64,000 bases of DNA from UBA1426 sp050953365. Lineage in GTDB: Bacteria > Bacillota > Clostridia > Peptostreptococcales > Anaerovoracaceae. Positions 1-8,805 of this stretch are shown piece by piece (the first letter of the stretch is position 1; each line of letters begins with the position of its first letter). A program made the position numbers and the translations under genes. The DNA lies in contig JBMNMN010000009.1 of NCBI GenBank assembly GCA_050953365.1, positions 62,001-126,000 on the forward strand, written 5' to 3'. The notes beneath the pieces were generated by a model. It was given only the letters and a program-made list of their open reading frames with translations. It ran no database searches and was not told the DNA's origin.

Positions 1-30
1 TTTGGTCTTCCGTCTGTTTCTCTCTTCCAT
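1..30 (-). CDS. rpsQ: 30S ribosomal protein S17 (5' fragment)
   Basis: Only the first ten codons are inside the window, reading MEERNRRKTK, which matches the start of bacterial S17, a primary 16S rRNA binding protein of the 30S subunit. An AGGAGG-type ribosome binding site lies just upstream, and rpmC ends 18 bases before the start codon, the usual L29-S17 order of the S10 operon. The rest lies beyond the left edge. Confidence 0.85.
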   Translation of the reverse strand, partial: MEERNRRKTK

Positions 31-48
31 AATCACATCCTCCTTTCT

Positions 49-252
49 TTAGCCTTGCGCCCTTTTAAGCTCTTTTTCTCTCAAGATGGTCTTTGCTCTC
101 GCAATTTCCCTCTTTACATCACGCATTTTAATCGGGTTCTCCAGCTGGCCGGTCACTTGCTGGAATCGCAAATTGAACAGTTCGTTCTTTAACTTTTTCA
201 CTTCTGCTGCGAGTTCGGCTTCGCTCATTTCTCTCATTTTGTCCAGTTTCAT
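49..252 (-). CDS. rpmC: 50S ribosomal protein L29
   Basis: This 67-residue protein is L29, a small two-helix protein near the peptide exit tunnel that helps dock trigger factor and SRP. The sequence shows the typical N-terminal helix (MREMSEAELAAEVKKLK), the conserved NLRFQ stretch and a basic end (REKELKRAQG). Length is normal. The start codon overlaps the stop of rplP by one base, indicating translational coupling within the S10 operon. Confidence 0.96.
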   Translation of the reverse strand: MKLDKMREMSEAELAAEVKKLKNELFNLRFQQVTGQLENPIKMRDVKREIARAKTILREKELKRAQG

Positions 253-686
253 TACGCTTCACCACCCTCTGCAATTTCCTGGCCTTTGACGGCAAATTTG
301 CATTTCACCGGGAGCTTGTGGGAAGCCAGTCTCATAGCTTCTCTGGCCTTCTCCTCTGTTACTCCTGCGATTTCAAACATAACTCTGCCCGGCTTGACCA
401 CTGCTACCCAATACTCAGGAGCACCTTTACCGGAACCCATACGAACTTCAGCGGGTTTCTTGGTAACAGGTTTGTGAGGAAATATCTTAATATATACGTT
501 TCCGCCCCTCTTAATGGAACGGGTCATTGCAATTCTGGCAGCTTCTATCTGATTTGAAGTAATCCAGCCACACTCTTGGGATACTAAACCATAGGTCCCG
601 TAGGTGATGGTGTTCCCTTTGGTGGCAACGCCCTTCATTCTTCCTCTATGGACACGACGACGTTTTACACGCTTAGGCATTAACAT
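252..686 (-). CDS. rplP: 50S ribosomal protein L16
   Basis: L16 (144 residues) sits near the A-site and the 5S rRNA region of the large subunit. The hallmark N terminus MLMPKRVKRRRVHRGRM and the internal GSGKGAPEYWVA motif are both present. The first ATG of the MLMP start is preceded at good spacing by AGGAGG, so this start is preferred to the ATG two codons in. It lies between rpsC and rpmC in the standard S10 order. Confidence 0.97.
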   Translation of the reverse strand: MLMPKRVKRRRVHRGRMKGVATKGNTITYGTYGLVSQECGWITSNQIEAARIAMTRSIKRGGNVYIKIFPHKPVTKKPAEVRMGSGKGAPEYWVAVVKPGRVMFEIAGVTEEKAREAMRLASHKLPVKCKFAVKGQEIAEGGEA

Positions 687-715
687 CGTTTGTTCCTCCT
701 TTCATACTCAGTTTC

Positions 716-1588
716 TTACTCTTCCGAAACGGTTTCGGGTGCTTCAGCCGCTTCTGCCGGTTCAGCCTTAGCAGGCTGCTCAACCGGCTTCACACGCCTT
801 CTGGGATTTACGGCCTTGACCTCGGGTTTGTCATCCTTACGATATCCGCTCCGTCTCTCAGACCGATCTGTGTCCCTTCTGCGTCTGTCTCCGGATCTTC
901 TGCGTCTGTCTCTGTCATCTCTTCCGCTCTCTTCAGGCAGCGGACTCTGCAACTCTTTTGACAGAACCTCTCCGTTGTTGATCCAAACCTTCACACCGAT
1001 CTTGCCGTACTGTGTATCTGCCCCTGCAAAACCGTAACTGATATCGGACCTAAGAGTATGGAGGGGAACATTTCCTTCACTGTACTTTTCGCTTCTGGCT
1101 ATTTCCGCTCCGCCCAATCTTCCGGAAACAACGATCTTGATACCTTTTGCTCCGGCTTTCATGGTCCGTCCGATGGCCTGTTTCATGGCCCTCCGGTATG
1201 AGATTCTTCTCTCGAGAGCCTGGGCAACGCTTTCTGCCGTAAGCTGGGCGTCCATTTCCGCTCTCCTAACCTCGACGATGTTCATCATCGTGGTCTTTCC
1301 TGTGAGCTTTTCAACTTCCGATCTCAGCTCGTCAATACCTGTTCCGGATCTTCCGATTACCATACCGGGTTTAGCGGTCAATACGGTAACCTTGACCTGG
1401 TTATTGGCGGCTCTTTCAATTAAAATCTTTGAAACGCCTGCAGCAAAAATTCTTTTCTTAATGAAATCTCTGATCTTTTTGTCCTCAACAAGGTAGTCTG
1501 CAAAATCCTTTTTATCCGCATACCACTTGGAGTTCCAGTCTTTGATAACGCCTACTCTCAATCCATGTGGACTTACTTTCTGACCCAT
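716..1588 (-). CDS. rpsC: 30S ribosomal protein S3 with a long charged C-terminal tail
   Basis: S3 lines the mRNA entry channel of the 30S subunit and contributes to its helicase activity. Residues 1 to about 210 are a normal S3: the MGQKVSPHGLRVG start, a KH domain around VIGRSG, and the C-terminal domain ending near VWINNGEVLS. The remaining roughly 80 residues are an extension, first very Arg/Asp rich (RDRRRRSGDRRRR), then Pro/Ala/Glu rich, ending ETVSEE. Family members are usually about 215-230 residues, so 290 is long. The start has a perfect AGGAGG eight bases upstream. The tail has no recognisable fold and is probably disordered. Confidence 0.97.
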   Translation of the reverse strand: MGQKVSPHGLRVGVIKDWNSKWYADKKDFADYLVEDKKIRDFIKKRIFAAGVSKILIERAANNQVKVTVLTAKPGMVIGRSGTGIDELRSEVEKLTGKTTMMNIVEVRRAEMDAQLTAESVAQALERRISYRRAMKQAIGRTMKAGAKGIKIVVSGRLGGAEIARSEKYSEGNVPLHTLRSDISYGFAGADTQYGKIGVKVWINNGEVLSKELQSPLPEESGRDDRDRRRRSGDRRRRDTDRSERRSGYRKDDKPEVKAVNPRRRVKPVEQPAKAEPAEAAEAPETVSEE

Positions 1589-1600
1589 TCAATTAACCTC

Positions 1601-1936
1601 CTACTCTCTTTCCCTAAGCGTTACGCCAATATGGCTGCTTCTCTTGAGGATGATTGATGCACGGCCCTGAGAACCGGCCCTCCACCGTTTCATGGTTGGA
1701 CCCTGATGGGCATATATTTCAGCAACGTAAAGCTTATCCACATTCATATCATGATTGTTCTCTGCATTCGCTGCTGCGGATTTAACTACCTTCTCCACCA
1801 ACACTGAACCCTTGCCCGGGGTAAATTTCAGTATAGTCAGCGCTTCATTTAAGTCTTTTCCTCTCACCAGATCGACAATCGGCTTAAGCTTGATGGGAGA
1901 CATTCTGACATACTTTGCAACTGCTTTCGCTTCCAT
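1601..1936 (-). CDS. rplV: 50S ribosomal protein L22
   Basis: L22 (111 residues) is an assembly protein whose beta-hairpin lines the peptide exit tunnel. The conserved start MEAKAVAKYVRMSP and the C-terminal hairpin region with RASIILKRSSHI are visible. An in-frame ATG three codons upstream abuts the GGGAGG ribosome binding site, so the ATG nine bases downstream of that site is taken as the start. It follows rpsS and precedes rpsC. Confidence 0.96.
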   Translation of the reverse strand: MEAKAVAKYVRMSPIKLKPIVDLVRGKDLNEALTILKFTPGKGSVLVEKVVKSAAANAENNHDMNVDKLYVAEIYAHQGPTMKRWRAGSQGRASIILKRSSHIGVTLRERE

Positions 1937-1951
1937 GTTCTTCATCCTCCC

Positions 1952-2236
1952 TTACTTTTTCTTCACTTTCGAGGATTTGTCCGCTGCGTGTCCTCTATAA
2001 TTTCTCGTAGGTGCAAACTCGCCGAGTCTGTGTCCTACCATATCTTCTGTTATATATACCGGCACATGCTTCTTCCCGTCATGAACCGCTATTGTGTGTC
2101 CCACCATCTGCGGAAAGATAGTGGATGGTCTGGACCAGGTTTTAATAACTTTTTTATCGTTGGCTTCGTTCATTTTCTCGATGGCAGCCAATAATTTCTC
2201 GTTGACATAAGGTCCCTTTTTCAGTGATCTACCCAT
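1952..2236 (-). CDS. rpsS: 30S ribosomal protein S19
   Basis: S19 (94 residues) sits in the head of the 30S subunit with S13 near the A-site tRNA. The MGRSLKKGPYV start, the TWSR motif, the VHDGKKHVPV stretch and the GHRLGEFAPTR motif are all present. Length is normal. It follows rplB by 22 bases in the S10 operon. Confidence 0.97.
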   Translation of the reverse strand: MGRSLKKGPYVNEKLLAAIEKMNEANDKKVIKTWSRPSTIFPQMVGHTIAVHDGKKHVPVYITEDMVGHRLGEFAPTRNYRGHAADKSSKVKKK

Positions 2237-2258
2237 CTTGCTTCATCCTCCTCTCCGC

Positions 2259-3092
2259 TTACTTCTCACCGCGTCTCTTGACAATATACTGATTAGACTG
2301 CTTTTTCTTCTTTCTCGTCTTGTATCCCAGCGCAGGCTTACCCCAAGGAGTAACAGGATTCGCGCGGCCGATTCCCGCCTTGCCTTCGCCACCGCCGTGG
2401 GGATGGTCGTTGGGGTTCATAACAGAACCTCTGACGGTGGGTCGAATACCCATATGTCTCTTTCTTCCGGCCTTACCGATCTTAATGTTTTCATGATCCA
2501 GGTTGCCGACTTCCCCGATTGTGGCTCTGCACTCCATCCGGATTTTTCTCATTTCGCCGGAGGGCAGTCTCACTGTGGCATAATCGCCTTCTTTCGCCAT
2601 GAGTTGCGCTCCGTTTCCTGCGGCTCTGACCAACTGAGCGCCTTTTCCGGCTTTCAGTTCGATGCAGTGGATTACGGTACCCACAGGAATGTTCTTTACG
2701 GGAAGCGCATTGCCTACCTGAATATCTACATCCTCACCGGAATAGATGACGTCTCCAACCTTCAGGGTGTTGGGAGCTATGATATATCTCTTCTCACCGT
2801 CAGCGTAGAAGATGAGAGCGATGTTCGCGCTTCTGTTGGGATCGTACTCGATAGTGGCCACTCTTCCGGGCACTCCGTCCTTATCCCGCTTGAAATCGAT
2901 GACTCTATACTTAGGTCTGTATCCGCCGCCTCTATGGCGAACTGTGATTTTGCCTCTTGCATTTCTTCCGGAATGCTTTTTCAGCGTCACTGTAAGGGAC
3001 TTTTCCGGAGTTGAGGCTGTAATTTCTTCAAAAGTAGAAACCGTCATTCCCCTTAAGCCGGGCGAGGTCGGTTTATATTTCCTGATTGCCAT
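2259..3092 (-). CDS. rplB: 50S ribosomal protein L2
   Basis: L2 (277 residues) is a primary 23S rRNA binder required for subunit association and peptidyl-transferase function. The sequence starts MAIRKYKPTSPGLRG, includes HRGGGYRPKYR, and has the conserved C-terminal NPNDHPHGGGEGK segment containing the functional histidine, followed by TPWGKPALGYKTR. Length is normal. It lies between rplW and rpsS. Confidence 0.98.
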   Translation of the reverse strand: MAIRKYKPTSPGLRGMTVSTFEEITASTPEKSLTVTLKKHSGRNARGKITVRHRGGGYRPKYRVIDFKRDKDGVPGRVATIEYDPNRSANIALIFYADGEKRYIIAPNTLKVGDVIYSGEDVDIQVGNALPVKNIPVGTVIHCIELKAGKGAQLVRAAGNGAQLMAKEGDYATVRLPSGEMRKIRMECRATIGEVGNLDHENIKIGKAGRKRHMGIRPTVRGSVMNPNDHPHGGGEGKAGIGRANPVTPWGKPALGYKTRKKKKQSNQYIVKRRGEK

Positions 3093-3107
3093 TTTCTGCG
3101 TCCCTCC

Positions 3108-3398
3108 TTATAGTCCTTGGAAGAATTCGATTTCCTTACTCTTCTCGGTAAGGATGACGATGGCCTTTTTGGAAGCCGCCGTCCTGCCCACATTTCTTCC
3201 CATTCTCTTCAACTTACCTTTTACGTTCATTATGTTGACTCTTTCAACATCCACACCGAAGATCTCTTCGACCGCTTGTTTCACCTGGGTCTTGTTAGCG
3301 TCTACGGCTACTTTGAACGTGTATCTCTTCTTTGCCGCATCATCCATACTTCTTTCTGTGATAACAGGCTGGAGGATAATATCGTAAGGGGTTTTCAT
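3108..3398 (-). CDS. rplW: 50S ribosomal protein L23
   Basis: L23 (96 residues) borders the exit tunnel and is the docking site for trigger factor and SRP. The start MKTPYDIILQPVITERSM and the internal KTQVKQAVEEIFGV motif identify it. Its ATG overlaps the rplD stop by one base (TAATG), a translational coupling arrangement. Length is normal. Confidence 0.96.
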   Translation of the reverse strand: MKTPYDIILQPVITERSMDDAAKKRYTFKVAVDANKTQVKQAVEEIFGVDVERVNIMNVKGKLKRMGRNVGRTAASKKAIVILTEKSKEIEFFQGL

Positions 3399-4021
3399 TA
3401 TGAATACACCTCCTCAATTCTGGTTACTGCATCCTTGGTCAAAATGAGACTGGTGTGGTTGATGATGTCGTACACATTCATCTCACCTACAAAGGTGGTT
3501 TTTACACCGGGGATGTTGGCCGCAGAACGAACCACATTCTCATCCTTGATATCCGTTATGATCAACGCTTTTTTTCCGGCTTTCAAATTATCCAGAACTT
3601 TGATCATTTCTTTCGTCTTCGGCTCATCCATTTTCAGGCTTTCCAGCACGATGAGCTCATTTTCCTGCACCTTTGAGGAAAGGGCTGATTTCATCGCTAA
3701 GCGCCTCAATTTCTTGGGGAGAGTGTATCTGTAACTTCTCGGTTTGGGCGCAAATGCAATTCCTCCGCCTACATGGTTGGGGGACGTACTGCTTCCCTGT
3801 CTGGCGCGGCCTGTACCTTTCTGTCTGAAAGGCTTTCTGCCACCGCCTCTGACTTCACCTCTGGTCTTTGCAGACTGGGTGCCCTGTCTCTGATTTGCCA
3901 AATAATTCACTACAACTGCATGCACAGCATATTGATTTACTTCTATTCCAAAGATATCATCTTTTAATTCAATGCTTCCGGCTTCTGTACCGTCCATTTT
4001 TAACATTGTTACCTGAGCCAT
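3398..4021 (-). CDS. rplD: 50S ribosomal protein L4
   Basis: L4 (207 residues) binds 23S rRNA with a tunnel-lining loop and in E. coli represses its own operon. The loop is visible as RQGTQSAKTRGEVRGGGRK followed by FRQKGTGRARQG, and the C-terminal half is the typical alpha/beta domain. AGGAGG precedes the start. Whether L4 autoregulation operates here cannot be read from the sequence, but the operon does have a leader of nearly 300 bases before rpsJ. Confidence 0.97.
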   Translation of the reverse strand: MAQVTMLKMDGTEAGSIELKDDIFGIEVNQYAVHAVVVNYLANQRQGTQSAKTRGEVRGGGRKPFRQKGTGRARQGSSTSPNHVGGGIAFAPKPRSYRYTLPKKLRRLAMKSALSSKVQENELIVLESLKMDEPKTKEMIKVLDNLKAGKKALIITDIKDENVVRSAANIPGVKTTFVGEMNVYDIINHTSLILTKDAVTRIEEVYS

Positions 4022-4048
4022 TTGACTTCCTCCTCTCTGTCAGATTCC

Positions 4049-4684
4049 CTATTTATCCTGACCCTTAACTGCATACTGGATGCGAAGCAAGCTCCCCTTG
4101 CCTCCCGGCACAGCGCCTTTGACCAGCATCAGATTTCTGTCAGGAATGACCTTGACCAGTTCTACGTTCTGAACGGTGACGGTCTCTCTTCCCATTCTTC
4201 CTGCCGCTTTGTTACCTTTAAATACTCTGGAAGGATAGGTTCCGGCTGCCAAAGCACCCGCTAGTCTGTGATGCTTCGAGCCGTGGCTCATAGGTCCTCT
4301 TGCTTGTCCCCATCTCTTGATATGACCCTGGGTACCTTTTCCTTTGGAAGTACCGGTTATGTCCAGCTTTTTACCTTCTTCAAAGTCAGCGACGGTTATG
4401 ACTTGACCCGGCTCGTAGCTCTCGCCTTCGTCTAAGCGGACTTCCTGCAAATACTTTTTCAGAGGCGCCTGCCATCTGGCGAAATGGCCCTTGGTCGGTT
4501 TGTTGGCCCTATTCTCCTTCAGATCCTCAAAGCCGATCTGAACCGCATTATATCCATCCGTCTCTACGGTCTTGATCTGTGTGACCACATTCGGTCCAGC
4601 TTCGATAACGGTAACCGGAATAACTACTCCGGTTTCGGAAAAAATCTGAGTCATGCCGATTTTTTTTCCTAAGATTGTTTTCAT
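4049..4684 (-). CDS. rplC: 50S ribosomal protein L3
   Basis: L3 (211 residues) is an early assembly protein that reaches to the peptidyl-transferase centre. The start MKTILGKKIGMTQIF, the GTSKGKGTQGHIKRW segment, and the MSHGSKHHRLAG and GRMGRETVTVQN motifs are all present. It follows rpsJ after an 85-base spacer and precedes rplD. Confidence 0.98.
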   Translation of the reverse strand: MKTILGKKIGMTQIFSETGVVIPVTVIEAGPNVVTQIKTVETDGYNAVQIGFEDLKENRANKPTKGHFARWQAPLKKYLQEVRLDEGESYEPGQVITVADFEEGKKLDITGTSKGKGTQGHIKRWGQARGPMSHGSKHHRLAGALAAGTYPSRVFKGNKAAGRMGRETVTVQNVELVKVIPDRNLMLVKGAVPGGKGSLLRIQYAVKGQDK

Positions 4685-4769
4685 GCTATCTTTCTCCCTT
4701 CTTACAGCGGATTGCGGGAATCTCCTGCAATCATACTAAGATTTTTGACATATTGTACTTTGTGCGCTT

Positions 4770-5078
4770 TTACAGTTTGATTTCGATATCGACGCCCGCC
4801 GGCATATCCAGCTTCATCAGCGCATCGATGGTCTTGGTAGACGGAGAGAGGATATCGATCAACCTCTTGTGGGTCCTCTGCTCAAACTGTTCTCTGCTGT
4901 CCTTGTATTTGTGGACCGCTCTCAGGATCGTTATCACCTGTTTTTCTGTGGGGAGCGGGATCGGTCCGGATACTTCCGCCCCGGTTTTCTTTGCTGTTTC
5001 TACGATCTTTGCAGCCGATTGGTCCAACGCCTTATGATCGTATGCCTTAAGCTTGATTCTGATTTTCTGTGTGCTCAT
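4770..5078 (-). CDS. rpsJ: 30S ribosomal protein S10
   Basis: S10 (102 residues) is a 30S head protein and, as NusE, a partner of NusG and NusB. The reading frame extends further upstream, but the true start is the ATG preceding STQKIRIKLKAYDH, which has AGGAGG immediately before it. The conserved GPIPLPTEK motif and the PAGVDIEIKL C terminus are present. It is the first gene of the S10 operon, about 290 bases downstream of a strong promoter. Confidence 0.97.
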   Translation of the reverse strand: MSTQKIRIKLKAYDHKALDQSAAKIVETAKKTGAEVSGPIPLPTEKQVITILRAVHKYKDSREQFEQRTHKRLIDILSPSTKTIDALMKLDMPAGVDIEIKL

Positions 5079-5314
5079 TTTCTTCCTCCTTGCCGTGCCT
5101 TTATTCAGGCAGTTTTCGTACGTTTTCGCTATGCATGTACGAGGAATTCGCTCAGTACACCCTGCCGTGCGTTTCATTGTTTTTTACACAAACAAAGAAA
5201 GCGAATCCCCTCGTCCTCTTCGAGAGAGGGCAATTCTCAGTAGAAATTCTCCGATAGCACGGTAACTTCCTACCTCACCGCATTATTTGCGCCAGCGCTG
5301 TGTTAAAAACGGGG

Positions 5315-5343
5315 TTGTAAAAAGTGTCTGACACCTTTTACAA
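5315..5343. repeat. GTGTC/GACAC palindromic repeat, copy 1
   Basis: A 29-base near-perfect palindrome with arms TTGTAAAA and TTTTACAA around a core of AGTGTC, T, GACACC. It lies inside the transcribed leader of the S10 operon, so it would form an RNA hairpin. Related copies occur at 29704, 31271, 35312 and 44512, always between genes. Confidence 0.8.
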
Positions 5344-5370
5344 GCGCACTGTGCAATAGCAAGCTTTATC

Positions 5371-5399
5371 AGTATATAGCAGGATAAAATAGAATGCAA
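5371..5399 (-). promoter_or_regulatory. Sigma-A promoter of the S10 operon
   Basis: Reading leftwards, the -35 box TTGCAT (5394-5399) and -10 box TATACT (5371-5376) are separated by exactly 17 bases. Transcription would begin near 5364, leaving a leader of about 285 bases before rpsJ that contains a GTGTC palindrome. This is the only good promoter match seen upstream of rpsJ. Confidence 0.75.
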
Positions 5400-5735
5400 G
5401 AGAAATTTAAATATTTTTTTAGAAAAAAATAAAAACCATAATGAAATAGTCTGATAATTTCAAGGGTCTGGCGCTTTTCGCATCGAACACGCCTCCTGGC
5501 GTCTCCTAGTTGACGCTCATTTTGTATTCTTACCTATTATAATAACCAATATATAGCCCCGTATGACTTCGCATGATTCTCCTTTTACATGCCCGGATCC
5601 GTTCCCTTGATGATTTTATTGTTTATCGTTTTATTCTGTGGAATTTCAGAAATTTCTATGGCATTATTACCGTTTGCCGAAAATTTTTCTGTCAATTTGC
5701 TCCCGCGAGGAAATAATCGAATTTATTTTTGCATT
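5400..5735. other. Intergenic region between the S10 promoter and lrp
   Basis: About 330 bases, AT rich, between divergent genes. I see no ORF with a credible ribosome binding site, no RNA gene and no repeat shared with the rest of the window. Confidence 0.5.
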
Positions 5736-5738
5736 TAA

Positions 5739-5830
5739 GCCATACTACAGTAAAAATTATTGACTTTTTTCAAATATCTTTACATTTTAACGTACTATGC
5801 TACTATGAAAGCAAATACGCCATACTATGC
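5739..5830 (+). promoter_or_regulatory. Promoter region of lrp with repeated ATACTA/ACTATG boxes
   Basis: Within 90 bases upstream of the regulator start the motif GCCATACTA occurs at 5739 and again at 5819, and ACTATG occurs at 5794, 5802 and 5824. A TTGACT -35-like box is at 5760-5765 with a poor -10 match downstream. Lrp-type proteins bind multiple phased sites and often autoregulate, so these boxes are candidate operator sites; this is inference. Confidence 0.4.
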
Positions 5831-5857
5831 AACAAGGTAATTTTACCGGAGAAAGCC

Positions 5858-6310
5858 ATGGATAATATTGATATTAAAATTTTAAACCAGCTAAAACAGA
5901 ACGCGCGTATAAGCGCTTCGGAAATCGGTGAAAAAATCAACATGTCCGTTTCTGCAGTCATTGAGCGTATTAAAAAACTGGAGAATTCCGGGATTATCAA
6001 GCAATATACCTTAATTCTGGATCCAAAGCTTATCAATCAAGACGTATCTGCTTTTATTTCTATCAGTCTGGATCACCCCAAATATAATGAGAGTTTCATC
6101 GCCAGCGTACTCGATCACAAACAGATTGTGGAATGTCACTATATTACAGGGGACTCGGATTTTCTGCTGAAGGTAGTGATAGATTCTACGGCTTCCTTGG
6201 AAAAGGTGCTTAATGATATCAAGAGCATTCAAGGTGTATCCATGACCAGAACTCTGGTGGTTCTTTCAACGGTAAAGAATGAGTATACGGTACTTCCGGA
6301 TAATCTTTAA
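5858..6310 (+). CDS. Lrp/AsnC family transcriptional regulator
   Basis: A 150-residue protein with an N-terminal winged helix-turn-helix (MDNIDIKILNQLKQNARISASEIGEKINMS within residues 1-30, recognition helix near SVSAVIERIKKLE) and a C-terminal RAM/ligand-binding domain (residues about 65-145, with the GDSDFLLKV motif). Lrp/AsnC proteins form octamers that sense amino acids. The ATG at 5858, after GGAGAAAG, is chosen over an upstream ATG that would add an unrelated 43 residues. It lies 83 bases upstream of the transhydrogenase genes on the same strand, so it probably controls them, itself, or both; the effector is unknown. Confidence 0.88.
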   Translation: MDNIDIKILNQLKQNARISASEIGEKINMSVSAVIERIKKLENSGIIKQYTLILDPKLINQDVSAFISISLDHPKYNESFIASVLDHKQIVECHYITGDSDFLLKVVIDSTASLEKVLNDIKSIQGVSMTRTLVVLSTVKNEYTVLPDNL

Positions 6311-6393
6311 CCGTTTATTCGTCACTTTCGGCTTCTAGTTGTATTTACTTTATACATATTTCCATTCAACAAATGAAAACAGGAGGGATTATC

Positions 6394-7553
6394 ATGATTA
6401 TCGGTGTTCCAAAGGAAATTATGCATGGCGAACTGCGGGTTTCTGCCATTCCGGAAACAGTTGCAAAGTTAATTGAAGGCGGTGCGGAAGTCCTGGTAGA
6501 GAAAGTCTGCCGGAGTGGGCGCTCACTACCTTGATTCCGAGTATGAGGCGGTCGGAGCAAAGCTCATGGACGATGTGGCGGAGCTTTATGAAAAAGCGGA
6601 CGTCATATTGAAGGTAAAGGAGCCGCAATTCAACGAGGCAAAAGGAGTTCACGAGGTGGATATGATGCACGAAGGCCAATATCTGATCACCTTCCTTCAT
6701 CCGGCTGCTCCGGTTAATCACGAGATGGTTCGAAATTTAGCAAAAAAAGGCGTTATCGGTCTGACGCTGGACGGCATTCCCCGTATTTCAAGGGCGCAGA
6801 ACATGGATGCGCTGACTTCCATGAGCACATGCGCAGGATATAAAGGCATGCTGCTGGCAGCCAACGCCTTATCCAAATTCGTGCCACAAATTTTCTGTGC
6901 GGTAGGTATGATTAAGCCCGTAAATACATTGATTATCGGCGCCGGCGTCGGCGGCCTTCAGGCGCTGGCAACTGCCAAAAGACTGGGCTCTGTGGTATAT
7001 GCGGCGGATATTCGTCCCGATGCCGTGGAGCAGGCAAAGAGCTCTGGGCGCTAAAATCGTCGAGACGGCAGTGCCGGCAGAGCTGGCTGTAGGAGAAGGA
7101 GGTTACGCTCTCTCCCTTCCCGATGACGTGCTGGCCAAAGAACGTGAAGCCCTTAAGGATGCCGTCTCCCAGATGGATATCGTTTTCTGCGGCGCCCTGG
7201 TGCCCGGAAAACTGGCCCCCATATTAATAACGGAAGAAATGGTGGCTTCCATGGCTCCCGGATCAGTCATTGTAGACATCTCCATCGATCAGGGCGGCAA
7301 CTGTGAAGCTACGGTACCCGGTGAAACCGTAGTGAAGCACGGAGTCACAATCATCGGCATCAAGAACATTCCCGGCATGCTTGCCACCAGCTCCACCTGG
7401 ATGTTTGCAAACAACGTCTATCATTTGGTCAATTACCTGATGAAAGACGGAAAAATTGTCCTTGACAGGAACGACGAAATCGTGGCGTCGATCCTTACTA
7501 CCATCGACGGTGAAGTGGTACACGCAGGCGCCAGAGAAGCTATGGGTCTTTAA
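6394..7553 (+). pseudogene. pntAA: NAD(P) transhydrogenase alpha subunit part 1 (domain I), two frameshifts
   Basis: This is the NAD(H)-binding domain I of the proton-translocating transhydrogenase, about 385 residues if two single-base insertions are corrected. Frame 1 (6394 to about 6505) encodes MIIGVPKEIMHGELRVS; the frame then shifts near 6503-6510 and again near 7041-7046, where AKSLGAKIVET is expected but the frame closes at 7054. Family motifs are intact across the three pieces: PRISRAQNMDALTSM, the Rossmann signature GAGVGGLQALATA, and GALVPGKLAP. The ribosome binding site AGGAGGG precedes the start. It is either a pseudogene or carries assembly errors. Alanine dehydrogenase is homologous, but the following membrane subunits settle the assignment. 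Confidence 0.85.
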
Positions 7554-7585
7554 TTTCTAACTTGAAGTTTGGAGGATAAACTGAT

Positions 7586-7885
7586 ATGCATCCTTTTATA
7601 CTCGTCATACTGTTCATCGTTTGCGCATTGGTAGGATATAAGGTGATTACCAATGTTCCCAGCCTGTTGCACACACCACTTATGACGGCCATGAATGCAT
7701 TGGCCGGTATTGCCCTGTTGGGCGCGCTTACCTGCACCGCCATGGCTGTCTATACCGCCAACCAGATCCTGGGCTACATCGGTATTTTTCTGGCCATGGT
7801 CAACGTAGTGGGCGGTTTCGGATTGTCTCACCGCATGCTTAAGATGTTCAGGCACGAGGAGCATGAGGAGGTGAATAATCGATGA
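7586..7885 (+). CDS. pntAB: NAD(P) transhydrogenase alpha subunit part 2 (membrane)
   Basis: A 99-residue membrane protein with about three hydrophobic segments (residues 2-20, 34-58, 62-82) and an acidic/histidine-rich end (RHEEHEEVNNR). It matches the membrane part of the alpha subunit found as a separate polypeptide in three-subunit transhydrogenases such as that of Rhodospirillum rubrum. The ribosome binding site is TTTGGAGGA. Its stop overlaps the pntB start by four bases. The ORF itself is intact. Confidence 0.88.
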   Translation: MHPFILVILFIVCALVGYKVITNVPSLLHTPLMTAMNALAGIALLGALTCTAMAVYTANQILGYIGIFLAMVNVVGGFGLSHRMLKMFRHEEHEEVNNR

Positions 7886-8805
7886 GCGACACTGTTTATT
7901 TTGTCCTCTGCGCCATATTAGCTTTAGGCGTGCTGATCGGCCTCTCCATGCTCAGCAAAGTTAAAACCGCCGTGGCCGGAAATATGATCAGCATCTTATG
8001 TACCGCAGGAGCCATAGTCATTACCATGTTCAAATATGAGCTCCTCAGCGCCATCGGTCTGTGGATCTGCCTCGGGTTGGGATTGTTGGTCGGCGTTTAC
8101 TGGTCCTTTACACTCAAGATGATCCAGATGCCCCAGGTGGTAGCGCTGCTCAACAGTTTCGGCGGAGCTGCAGCAGCTTTGGTAGCCATCGTCACCATGC
8201 TGGATGTGGCGCCTCTATCCACCTTTGCGCTGATAACCGCCGCATTGGCACTGGTTGTCGGTACCCTGACTTTTACGGGAAGCGTTGTGGCTGCAGGAAA
8301 GCTGCATAAGCTGATCTCCCAAAAGCCTATCATATGGAAAGGGCATCAAGCCATTACCACCATTTCCCTGATACTCACCCTGGCTGCTATGGTGCTCATG
8401 TGCATTCCTTCGGTTCCCACTCCCGGCCAGCGTGATTTTCGGAATTCTCATCAGCGGATTTTTCGGCATAGCTTTTACTGTAAGAGTCGGCGGCGCGGAC
8501 ATGCCTATTACGATTTCCTTGTTGGTATCCCTTTCCGGAGTGGCCGACGGCATTGCCGGAATGGCGATCAGCAACATCCTGCTCGTTTCTCTCGGCGGGA
8601 TCGTAGGCGCCTCCGGACTCTTGCTTACTAAAATCATGTGCATGGCCATGAACCGCTCCCTTTCAGATATATTGATGGGCAAAACCTCCGTACAGGCATC
8701 CGCCGAGGCTCCTTTCCTTAAAACCGCTCCCGCAGGCTCACAGGATTCCGAACCGGCTCAAGACGATTCCGTTTCGGAAGGCGAACCCACGGACGATGTG
8801 ATGAA

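Noticed and set aside
6500..8432. Programmed +1 frameshifting in pntAA and pntB
   Set aside because: No slippery sequence, internal ribosome binding site or stimulatory hairpin is seen at the three sites, and three independent events in one operon are improbable.
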